14,963 nucleotides of DNA from Baffinella frigidus (GCA_026770585.1 MU646795.1:135819-150781); one strand, 5' to 3'. Positions 6,981 to 12,835 are shown, counted from the first letter of the stretch. Translations and numbers: made by a program. The notes: generated from the letters alone by a model not told the origin.

Positions 6981-7126
6981 AGGCCGTACGGGCTACCTCG
7001 AGTAACGAATTCGAGGAATCTAAGCACCAACTTACTTCGAGGAATCTAAGCACCAACTTATTCGACAAATGTAAGCAGCTTGGAGCGCAACGTATTGTAG
7101 GAATGTGAGCATCTTGAAACGGGCAG

Positions 7127-7175
7127 GTGCGCGGCGGTGATCACCTCCGACGCCATCGACCTCTTCCTCACTCAG
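7127..7175 (+). CDS. block f: exon of split PA-clan-like protease gene
   Basis: A 49-base exon candidate, acceptor AACGGGCAG and donor ACTCAG|GTTCCC. The first base completes the split Gly codon from block e; then it reads CAAVITSDAIDLFLTQ, leaving phase 0. Joined with e the segment is LRG|CAAVITSDAIDLFLTQ. A short strand followed by a terminal helix after the nucleophile region is usual for PA-clan domains. Degenerate copies are at 7492-7522 and 8097-8132. Exact phase agreement of e (77 bases) and f (49 bases) is the best evidence that the chain is a real gene. Confidence 0.6.
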
Positions 7176-7196
7176 GTTCCCTCCCCAACCCCAACC

Positions 7197-7353
7197 TAAT
7201 CCGGGGACATGTTTAATTTAAAAGAAAATGGGTTCCTATTTGTTCATAGGAGTTGGACGGAACCCCCAACCTTTTCAGTTGCGGAAACGAATTAGTCTTT
7301 TGAGCGGTTGCTAGTAAGATCCAATTGTGTAGTGAATTTCGTTGCCAGAAAGT
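7197..7353 (+). mobile_element. decayed MITE-C-like copy
   Basis: TAATCCGGGGACATG at left resembles the MITE-C terminus, and TGTGTAGTGAATTTCGTTGCCAG at 7325-7347 resembles the complement of CTGGCAATGAAAATTACTACACA of copy 1. The middle is unrelated, so this is either a diverged or an internally rearranged copy. Confidence 0.4.
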
Positions 7354-7660
7354 AATGTGCTTGCCTCTTCCGCAAGGAGGTCCTCGCTCTGTTCCACTTG
7401 ACTTCGTCTCATCATTAAATACGTTTAGCCGTCATTGTAAGCTTTCAAGGAGGATCTCGAGTGCAAATTAAGTGTGACGCTACAGCACCTGAGATGCCAT
7501 CGACCACTTCCTCAAGGAGGTCCCCGCCCGAACCCCAAGTTCCAGTGTCCGCTTATGGTGGCAGCTAAAATAACCTAAAGGACCTAAAGTAAGGTGCATA
7601 CCAAGCCTAGTTCTAGCTCTGTCTCAGTCTATTAGGTCTCACCAACCGCTCAAAAGACTA
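7293..7660. repeat. 18-bp perfect inverted repeat 350 bp apart
   Basis: TAGTCTTTTGAGCGGTTG at 7293-7310 and its exact complement CAACCGCTCAAAAGACTA at 7643-7660. The interval includes the degenerate block f copy at 7492. The arms may be fragments of repeat S rather than termini of one element. Confidence 0.65.
7492..7522 (+). pseudogene. degenerate copy 2 of block f
   Basis: GATGCCATCGACCACTTCCTCAAG reads DAIDHFLK, followed by EVP, aligned with DAIDLFLTQ|VP of block f. The donor border CAG|GT has become AAG|GA. A dead exon copy in the intron downstream of block f. Confidence 0.55.
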
Positions 7661-7665
7661 CGAGG
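7605..7665 (-). repeat. dispersed repeat S copy 2 (possible SINE fragment)
   Basis: CTAGCTCTGTCTCAGT (7613-7628) is identical to 10455-10470. The minus strand reads GAGCGGTTGGTGAGACC, loosely like a pol III A box, then GAGACAGAGCTAGAACTAGG. No B box or tail could be fixed. Confidence 0.4.
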
Positions 7666-7858
7666 CACGCCAGCCCCGGATATCCGGTGTAACGTGGCCA
7701 ACAATTGCTGACTTTTGGCGTGTTTCCTGAGAAAAATCCGATGATTGACTTTAGATGGTTCTCAGTAGTGAGTGGCCCAACTCGCTAAACCCTAACCTTA
7801 AAGAGTGCATGGTGGCCACGGTGGTTTCGATCCGTGACACACACTTTTTTCTCTCTCT

Positions 7859-8093
7859 GAACCCGAAGCCCGAAGCCGAATCCCGAACCCGAACCCGAAA
7901 CTTGAAACCGTAAAACCTACACCCTACACCCTACACCCTACACCCTAAACTCTAAACTCTACACCCCTACACCATACACCCCACACCCTACACCCTACAC
8001 CCTATACCCTACACACTACACCCTACACCCTACACCCTACACCCTACACCCTACACCCTACACCCTACACCCTACACCCTACACCCTACTCCC
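7859..8093. repeat. telomere-like array CCCTACA
   Basis: Degenerate ACCCGAA-type units (7859-7910) pass into about 24 units of CCCTACA with few variants. The array ends CTACTCCCTAG, which is the acceptor of the exon-like block at 8097. Confidence 0.9.
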
Positions 8094-8096
8094 TAG

Positions 8097-8132
8097 ATCA
8101 CGTCAGACTTTATTGATCAGATCCTCGAGGAG
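8097..8132 (+). CDS. copy 3 of block f, intact splice borders
   Basis: A 36-base block between CCCTAG and GAG|GTTCCC reading ITSDFIDQILEE, parallel to ITSDAIDLFLTQ of block f. Unlike copy 2 it keeps an acceptor, a donor and an open phase-0 frame, so it could be used as a tandem or alternative exon. It lacks the CAAV start, which is replaced by the telomere-like array. It is either a live second exon or a truncated fossil; the sequence alone does not decide. Confidence 0.4.
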
Positions 8133-8138
8133 GTTCCC

Positions 8139-8206
8139 ACCCCAAACCCAACCCCTACGGGGTTTAGGGTTTGGGTTGAGGGGTTGAGGGGTTGAGGGTT
8201 GGGGGT
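8139..8206. repeat. head-to-head telomere-like repeats (hairpin)
   Basis: C-strand units (CCCCAAACCCAACCCC) are followed after TAC by G-strand units (GGGGTTTAGGGTTTGGG), forming an inverted repeat, then degenerate GGGGTTGA units. Confidence 0.75.
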
Positions 8207-8240
8207 ACAGCCACTTTCAGTTTTTAAGAAGACACTGGTA
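8207..8240 (+). repeat. 34-bp flank repeat, copy 1
   Basis: This segment (start ACAGCCACTTTCAG, end GACACTGGTA) abuts MITE-A copy 3 on its left. Its exact reverse complement abuts MITE-A copy 7 on its right at 13173-13206. Confidence 0.9.
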
Positions 8241-8359
8241 CAGGGGTACCTCGCTCATAAGAAACGCCCACCCCCCTAGGATCACCGTAGGGCCCTAGGC
8301 ATAGGCCTACTGTAGGGTCCTAAGGGGGGGGGGGGGTTCTTATGAGCGAGGTACCCATG
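8241..8359 (+). mobile_element. MITE-A copy 3
   Basis: CAGGGGTACCTCGCTCATAA at left, TTATGAGCGAGGTACCCATG at right, flanked by TA on both sides (8239-8240 and 8360-8361). Core AGGATCACCGTAGGGCCC in forward orientation, then a run of G. Confidence 0.88.
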
Positions 8360-8523
8360 TACCCGCCCGAACCCTAACCCCTCGTGCCTGAGCAGGACCT
8401 AGAGAGAGAGCTGCCATTTCTGACACGGCCGCGCTATTGATGGTCTGATAGGGTTAATAGGAGAAATTAATGAGGGCATAGTAAATTGAGTTAGTACTCC
8501 CTATTGAAATGAGATCCCCGCAG

Positions 8524-8578
8524 ATCGAAGAAGGCAAGGCCCCGGATGACTCGGAAAGCAGGGGAGCCGCCGCGGAAG
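8524..8578 (+). CDS. block g: acidic exon of the split gene
   Basis: A 55-base exon candidate, acceptor GATCCCCGCAG and donor GGAAG|GTGGGG, phase 0 in and one base over out. It reads IEEGKAPDDSESRGAAAE, an acidic, low-complexity linker. It joins in frame after block f (FLTQ|IEEGK). The unstructured composition gives no function; it would be a tail after the protease-like domain. It is set off from its AT-rich left flank by GC content. Confidence 0.42.
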
Positions 8579-8589
8579 GTGGGGGTGGT

Positions 8590-8820
8590 AAACCCTGAAC
8601 CCTAAACCCTAAACATTAAACCTTAAACCCTAAGCCATAATCCATAATCCATAATCCATAAACCATATACCCTAAACCATAAATCCTGAACCCTACACCC
8701 TAAATCCTTAACCATACATTGTAAACCCTAAACCCTAAACCCTAAACCCTAAACCCTAAACCCTAAACCCTAAACCCTAAACCCTAAACCCTAAACCCTG
8801 AACCCTAAACCATAAACCAG
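8590..8820. repeat. interstitial telomeric repeat CCCTAAA, ending at the block h acceptor
   Basis: Degenerate units (CCATAATCCATAAT) lead to a run of about eleven CCCTAAA units (about 8723-8798), then AACCATAAACCAG, which is the acceptor of block h. The intron between blocks g and h is therefore almost entirely telomere-like repeat. Confidence 0.9.
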
Positions 8821-8885
8821 GTGGGGGTGGGGGGGTGCAGTCAACTGGCATGGAGTGGATGGAGGGCCTCACGCCGAAACCCTAA
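8821..8885 (+). CDS. block h: possible last exon, stop inside telomere-like repeat
   Basis: After the acceptor CCATAAACCAG, the two bases GT complete the codon begun in block g. The frame then reads GGGGVQSTGMEWMEGLTPKP and stops at TAA (8883-8885), supplied by a CCCTAAA-type unit. A second acceptor at GGTGCAG (8834-8840) would give another frame, reading VNWHGVDGGPHAE. No GT donor follows closely, which suits a terminal exon. Phase agreement with g supports it; the poly-G start weakens it. Confidence 0.32.
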
Positions 8886-8956
8886 ACTCCAAGCCCCAAA
8901 CCCTAAACCCCAAACCCTAGACCCCAAACCCTCAACCAGGGGTTGGGGGTTGGGGC
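8886..8956. repeat. telomere-like repeats with strand switch
   Basis: Degenerate CCCTAAA/CCCCAAA units to 8938, then GGGGTTGGGGGTTGGGG: a second C-strand to G-strand inversion like that at 8139. Confidence 0.75.
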
Positions 8957-8958
8957 CT

Positions 8959-9024
8959 CGCCTCGATGTCCTGTGTAGCCACAGCCTCGTGGCCAAGAGG
9001 CTTTCGTTGGGGCCGCAATTCCAG
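8959..9024 (+). CDS. coding-like block with donor, unplaced
   Basis: Sixty-six bases open in frame, reading RLDVLCSHSLVAKRLSLGPQ then FQ, followed by CAG|GTGGTA, a fair donor. The start is unclear; the nearest AG is 8938-8939. It could be another exon of the plus-strand gene if block h is spliced, or of a different gene. Not recognised. Confidence 0.25.
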
Positions 9025-9152
9025 GTGGTACGTGACCAATTTGCATTAGAAAAATCCTGAAAGTTAATTGTCTTGAGACAAGTTGACTTTTGATTAAAGT
9101 TTTGTAGTCCACCGTGTGGTCAGAGGTGGGGGTGCACCCGTTCGTACCTGGT

Positions 9153-9250
9153 CTCTTAAGTGGCCAGTAGGCGCATACGCCCTACCGTAGGACCCTTGGA
9201 CCTAGGACCACTTGGCGGTGAAAGTTGACCTCATGGCCACTTAAGGGATA
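9153..9250 (+). mobile_element. MITE-F copy 1
   Basis: CTCTTAAGTGGCCAGTAGG at left, TGGCCACTTAAGGGATAG at right; interior CGCATACGCCCTACCGTAGGAC. It matches 9579-9683 in reverse. Confidence 0.65.
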
Positions 9251-9324
9251 GCCACACATGTGTGGCGGCCATGATGGTGTCAGTAAACGTCTGTCAGCCA
9301 CGGGGGGGGGGCATCGCGGCCGAG

Positions 9325-9489
9325 CCACACAGCGGACTTCCAAGGGATTTCGTGCATAACCCCAGAGCGACAAGACCTGCGTCACCCTACGGTAGGCAAC
9401 CCGTAGGGACATAGGGAGGTTCCTACGGATAAGGCAACGGAAACTCGGCCCAAAATGGGCCGAACATCCCTTGGTAGCCCGCTGTGTGG
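9325..9489 (+). mobile_element. MITE-B copy 3
   Basis: CCACACAGCGGACTTCCAAG at left; the right end reversed reads CCACACAGCGGGCTACCAAG. 165 bases; interior GTAGGCAACCCGTAGGGACA and TTCCTACGGATAAGGCAACG as in copies 1 and 2. No target duplication seen. Confidence 0.88.
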
Positions 9490-9498
9490 TTGGTGTGA

Positions 9499-9576
9499 AT
9501 GATCAGTGAGGAGGCGCTGAGAGAAGTCACGCTGCTCACCGGACCCTGTGTCCATGAGCCGGCCTCGGGCCGTTAA
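9499..9576 (+). CDS. short ORF between MITE-B and MITE-F
   Basis: ATG to TAA, 25 codons, reading MISEEALREVTLLTGPCVHE then PASGR. The frame is coding-like in composition but very short, with no supporting splice site. It may be a remnant exon left between two inserted elements. Confidence 0.18.
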   Translation: MISEEALREVTLLTGPCVHEPASGR

Positions 9577-9578
9577 AT

Positions 9579-9683
9579 GGCCCTTAAGTGGCGAGGGGGT
9601 CAAAATTGACCCCCAAGAGGTTCGAGGCAGGTCCTAGCTAGAAAGGGTAGGGTGTATGGGCCTACTGGCCACTTGAGGGATAG
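9579..9683 (-). mobile_element. MITE-F copy 2
   Basis: Reverse of copy 1. Left GGCCCTTAAGTGGCGAGG; right TACTGGCCACTTGAGGGATA; the shared CCTACTGGCC and GTATGGGCCTA portion aligns with GGCCAGTAGGCGCATAC of copy 1. Confidence 0.65.
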
Positions 9684-9820
9684 GGCTGGGGGAAACCTGC
9701 AAGGACATAGGCTAGGACGAGCCCGCCTCGGGACGACGTTGGAGCCACTGCTCTGAATCGGGCAGCATGTATCTTGCAAAAACAGCATCGGACCTCAGTA
9801 AACCGTGCACGAGCGAAGAA

Positions 9821-9939
9821 CAGTGGTACCTCGCTCATAAGAAACTGCCCCCCCCTAGGACCCTACAGTAGGCCTATGCCTAGGGCCCTATGGAGGTCCT
9901 AAGGGGGGGGCGGTTTCTTATGAGCGCGAGGTACCCCTG
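9821..9939 (-). mobile_element. MITE-A copy 4
   Basis: CAGTGGTACCTCGCTCATAA at left; TTATGAGCGCGAGGTACCCC at right with an extra dinucleotide; core AGGACCCTACAGTAGGCC in reverse orientation. The CAGTGG start is close to the CAGTG start of many Tc1/mariner terminal repeats. Confidence 0.88.
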
Positions 9940-9983
9940 TAACGGGAGCATCAAGAGCAAAGGAGGTGTGCTCTCAGACCCAT

Positions 9984-10031
9984 CCACACAGCGGGCTACC
10001 AAGGCATCTCGTGAATAATCCATACGCTGCC
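9984..10031 (+). mobile_element. MITE-B copy 4, truncated
   Basis: CCACACAGCGGGCTACCAAG followed by GCATCTCGTGAATAATCCAT, parallel to the first 48 bases of copy 3. The rest is absent. Confidence 0.65.
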
Positions 10032-10305
10032 ATGGGTTCGCTCCACCCACCAACCCTCACGGTCTGAGCAAATCGACGATTTACGATTTTCAATTTCAAG
10101 GCAAAATGGCTCCACGGACGCCGGAATCCGGCGGCATCCAAGGGAAATACGTGTCCTCAAATCCGACGGGATTTGAACCGCACACCCTCAAAGGCCAATC
10201 GCTAGGTCCTGCTCAGACACAGCCTCGGTGGGGTGCATGCTTGGCGGGTGTGTGGGCAGTAATGAAGTTTCTCTTTCAGGTGGGTGCCTCCTGGCGATCG
10301 AGTTA

Positions 10306-10421
10306 CAGGGGTACCTCGCTCATCAGAATCCGCTCCCCCCCCAGGACCACCTTAGGGCCCTAGGCATAGGCCTACGGTAGGGTCCAGGGGGGGGAGGTTT
10401 CTTATGAGCGAGGTACCCCTG
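10306..10421 (+). mobile_element. MITE-A copy 5
   Basis: Preceded by TA. CAGGGGTACCTCGCTCATCA at left, TTATGAGCGAGGTACCCCTG at right; core forward. It begins 26 bases after a CAG|GTGGGTGCC acceptor-like site at 10279, so it may split an exon remnant there. Confidence 0.88.
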
Positions 10422-10449
10422 TGGGGTCTTCTCCACACCAGCCTTTGCA

Positions 10450-10535
10450 AACTCCTAGCTCTGTCTCAGTACAATTCGGCCTCGCTGGTTTGGTGAGACC
10501 GTGTCCCCCTCCAAAGTTGACAGATTCGTAGCTCA
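10450..10535 (-). repeat. dispersed repeat S copy 3
   Basis: CTAGCTCTGTCTCAGT, then TTTGGTGAGACCGTG and CCTCCAAAGTTGAC. In reverse it parallels 5605-5650 (GTCAACTTTGGAG...GTCTCACCAAA). A related piece, AGAGCTAGAACTCGGGTCC, follows at 10610-10628 on plus. Confidence 0.5.
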
Positions 10536-10699
10536 AACCCAGAATGTCGATTTGAGATTAGTCAGCTAAGGACGAAGCAGGTAGATGTTGACTTATAACG
10601 ACGAAGGCAGAGCTAGAACTCGGGTCCTGCGCTTGCGTGCATCACCAACTGCTCATCCACCCACCAGCCCTGCGAAGCGGACCAAATTGACGATTGTGT

Positions 10700-10846
10700 G
10701 GCGCCAATTCCTCGGGTGGCACATTCGCGTTCGAACGTGCCGCCTTTGGCGCATGCTCCAGCCTCGAGTTGGTGCGCCTCGGAGGGCTGCTGGACCGACG
10801 GCCCCCGGTTGTACCCCACCCAGGAAATGCCCGCGCCTGGAACCTA
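10700..10846 (+). other. exon-like block interrupted by MITE-A copy 6
   Basis: GC-rich stretch open on plus, including SSGGTFAFERAAFGACSSLE and then LVRLGGLLDRRPPVVPHPGN, with codon third positions mostly G or C. It runs into MITE-A copy 6 at a CTA codon whose TA is the target site. Beyond the element the frame is open for 24 more codons. No ATG or clear acceptor fixes the start, and the minus strand is also open. Not recognised. Confidence 0.3.
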
Positions 10847-10968
10847 CAGGGATATCTCGCTCATAAGAACCCCCACCCCCCCTAGGACCGTACAGCAGGC
10901 CTATTCCTTGGGCCCTATGGTGGTCCTAGGGGGGTGGGGGGGGGCTTCTCATCAGCGAGGTACCCCTG
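10847..10968 (-). mobile_element. MITE-A copy 6
   Basis: Preceded by TA. CAGGGATATCTCGCTCATAA at left, CATCAGCGAGGTACCCCTG at right; core reverse (AGGACCGTACAGCAGGCC); followed by TC. Confidence 0.85.
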
Positions 10969-11277
10969 TCAGCGGGGGCGAGAGAGATTCGCGCTGCCGT
11001 GCACTGCAGAGAGAGCAAAGTACAGTTGGAGTGTTTACTTAAAGGGCCACACCTGCGGGGCCGCACAAGGGGGGGGCACAAAGGCCTCAGAATCTCGAAG
11101 TCCTGGAGGCCGTCCTACCAATAGCTGCAGACAACCTCCGGGAGACTACGAACTACAGATTGCGCTCGACGCATTCTTCTGGTGCGAGGCCCTCAAGGTC
11201 GCGTGCCTGCCCACCTAGGAGAGAAACCTGCCCCCGCGGCGAAGCCGAATGGACCCACCGTACAGGACGGGCACCGT

Positions 11278-11646
11278 CTACTTGCCGTCGCGCGCCGTGT
11301 TGAAGGCGTTGAGCATGTCCTTCATCTCCTGCTTGTCCTTCATCGGGATGACCTGGGAGAGGTTGGAGTGAGAGACGGCCTCAGCCTGGACGCCGTTGGC
11401 CTTGAGCGAATTGTAGGCGCTCATCTGAGTCTTGATCTGGTTGAGGTCGACAGGAATGCCTTCCGCGTCGACAGGAGCGCTGGCGACCTCGACAGGAACG
11501 CTGGCGACGCTGGCAGCGCCGCCCATGCCGGCAGCGATCTGTCGGAACTGGCCCCTCGCACCGCCGACTGCGGAGGACGAGACGGCGGGGGCCAGCGACA
11601 GTATACTTGTCATCAGGATCCTATTGGCAGTGGTAATGCTGGACAT
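11278..11646 (-). CDS. small protein with signal-peptide-like N-terminus, unrecognised
   Basis: 122 codons from ATG (11644-11646) to TAG. The first residues, MSSITTANRILMTSILSLAP, end a hydrophobic core, followed by AVSSSA, a plausible signal-peptidase site. A small-residue Ala/Val/Pro stretch follows (VPVEVASAPVDAEGIPVD), then a polar, probably helical C-terminal half (KDKQEMKDMLNAFNTARDGK). Third codon positions are strongly G/C. On the minus strand the ATG is preceded by TTTTCACACAG|CAAGC, a convincing 3' splice site, so a 5' UTR or upstream exon probably exists and the frame is open to it. The plus-strand frame over the same bases is a shadow. Function unknown; secreted, membrane or organelle-targeted is an inference. 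Confidence 0.65.
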   Translation of the reverse strand: MSSITTANRILMTSILSLAPAVSSSAVGGARGQFRQIAAGMGGAASVASVPVEVASAPVDAEGIPVDLNQIKTQMSAYNSLKANGVQAEAVSHSNLSQVIPMKDKQEMKDMLNAFNTARDGK

Positions 11647-12103
11647 CGTGTCGGCTTTAGCTTGCTGTGTGAAAATCAAAGGGGGTTAAACACTCCCCAA
11701 GTTCCCTCGGAAAAAAAACTCAGTCCTCGTCAAAGTCTCGTGTAAATTCCAAAAGGAACCTAAAAATACCCCAAGGTTGATTCCTTGAGACCGGTCAAAA
11801 CATTTGACCATCTACCGGCACATGTGTGTACGGTACACACGACAAACTCCATTTACAGCTAAAAAAAAAGCCTGACATATTTTCGATTTTACTACAGACC
11901 TTTTTTCAATTTTACTACGGGCCTCTATTTTACTACAGGCCGCAGGGGTCGCACGTAAAAATCCATAAGCTCCGTAAGGACTCGGGTGGAGGTTCCTAGC
12001 GTATCGGAAGGAACGTCAAATCCCTGCAAACTACAATGTACACCCTTGACCTCATCCTTCATCCCGAAGCATCACCCAAAGATAAACGCGGCACGAAACA
12101 ACA
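11647..12103. promoter_or_regulatory. divergent intergenic region, candidate shared promoter
   Basis: 457 bases between two ORFs that point away from each other. It is AT-rich relative to both ORFs. It holds a perfect palindrome GGTCAAA-ACA-TTTGACC (11793-11809), a perfect palindrome GTGTGTAC-G-GTACACAC (11824-11840), and three direct copies of ATTTTACTACRGRCC (11886, 11909, 11927). No TATA box was fixed. The regulatory role is inference. Confidence 0.5.
11886..11941 (+). repeat. three direct repeats ATTTTACTACRGRCC
   Basis: ATTTTACTACAGACC (11886-11900), ATTTTACTACGGGCC (11909-11923) and ATTTTACTACAGGCC (11927-11941), spaced 23 and 18 bases start to start. Candidate protein-binding array, or local duplication. 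Confidence 0.8.
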
Positions 12104-12385
12104 ATGGAGAAGATCGCTGCTCTCGAGTCGTACGTGGCGGGCATGCAGCACTCCGTCCCAGTCGACAAGGAGGAACAAGTCATGCTCGCCCACATCACGC
12201 AAGTCCTCACCACCTTCAAGACCCTCCGGGCCCAGACCAAAATCGCCGTGCGCGTCTTCCGCAAAACACCGGGCCCCAAGAGTTCGCCTTCGCGCGCGAG
12301 CCGGTCACGACCAAGGACGCAGCGTGCAATTTTCCTGGCGAAGGCGCGCAGCTTGGCGGCATCTCCACTAGAGGAAAAAGGCTGA
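12104..12385 (+). CDS. short ORF, probably a partial or damaged gene, unrecognised
   Basis: ATG in good context (AACAATGG), 93 codons to TGA. The start, MEKIAALESYVAGMQHSVPV, and on to KTLRAQTKIAVRVF look like real protein: amphipathic, with G/C-rich third positions. After about residue 57 this frame becomes Ser/Arg-rich, while the next frame reads EFAFAREPVTTKDAACNF with good codon use. The first frame then looks coding again at AKARSLAASPLEEKG. After the TGA, the same frame goes on as EEKLATVAELARLSKSAPH, a second TGA (12443), then GRIDDVLPATVVLRTPASAS to TGA at 12578. Indels, unseen introns or a decaying gene could explain this. An AATAAA lies at 12604. Possibly driven from the divergent promoter. 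Confidence 0.4.
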   Translation: MEKIAALESYVAGMQHSVPVDKEEQVMLAHITQVLTTFKTLRAQTKIAVRVFRKTPGPKSSPSRASRSRPRTQRAIFLAKARSLAASPLEEKG

Positions 12386-12603
12386 GAAGAGAAACTGGCG
12401 ACTGTTGCGGAGCTAGCGCGATTGTCCAAGTCGGCGCCGCACTGAGGGCGCATCGACGACGTGCTCCCCGCCACCGTAGTGCTCCGCACCCCGGCCTCGG
12501 CTTCGAAACCAACTCGACCTCACGCACGAGGAAACGTGCGCGTGGCGACGTGGAGAGAAGGTGTAATCTTAAGAGAGTGAAGGCTGAGTTGAGGGATCGT
12601 CCG

Positions 12604-12650
12604 AATAAAACGTGCTGTGTCACCAAGCGTGTGTCTGTCTTGCTCTCACC
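12604..12650 (+). terminator. candidate poly(A) signal with GU-rich downstream element
   Basis: AATAAA (12604-12609) followed at about 20 bases by GTGTGTCTGTCTTGCTCTC, the classic arrangement of an animal- or plant-like 3' end. It lies 24 bases after the last in-frame TGA of the damaged gene, so it fits that gene's 3' end. Signal use in this lineage is unknown. Confidence 0.4.
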
Positions 12651-12835
12651 AACAGACATCCACTTGCGCTCTCTCTCTTCCGAGGCCAGATTGTGATGAT
12701 TGGCCGTTCTCTCTGTGTCTCGCTTGCTCTCACCAAGCGTGTGTCTGTCTTGCTCTCACCAAGGTTGTGTGTGTCTCTGTCTTGCTGTCACCAATCGTGT
12801 CTGTGGCGCCACGTGTTGCTTTCGCCAACCGTTTT
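12621..12835 (+). repeat. degenerate tandem repeat CACCAAGCGTGTGTCTGTCT
   Basis: An identical 32-base segment at 12621-12652 and 12731-12762 (start CACCAAGCGTGTGTCTGTCT), plus shorter variants CACCAAGGTTGTGTGTGTCT (12757), CACCAATCGTGTCTGTGG (12790) and CGCCAACCG (12823). Pyrimidine/GT-rich, no convincing ORF. Confidence 0.8.

Noticed and set aside
6707-7030. ORFs rich in Arg-Glu or Ser-Leu repeats on both strands
   Set aside because: Translations of the TC/GA microsatellites, which are open in several frames by nature.
7918-8093. CRISPR-like array
   Set aside because: Pure head-to-tail heptamers without spacers in a eukaryotic context.
10165-10180. tRNA gene on the minus strand (GGTTCAAATCC matches the B box)
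   Set aside because: The bases around it do not form a T stem and no acceptor or anticodon arm could be folded.
11182-11745. 187-codon plus-strand ORF
   Set aside because: Antisense shadow of the minus-strand ORF at 11278-11646, which has a natural start, a signal-like leader and an upstream 3' splice site. Shadow frames are often open opposite G/C-ending codons.
11986-12696. Longest plus-strand ORF, 236 codons
   Set aside because: Its first half is out of frame with the better coding-like ORF at 12104 and is rich in His, Arg and Pro as expected of a shadow frame. Only a short middle part looks real, and that is discussed under the 12104 gene.
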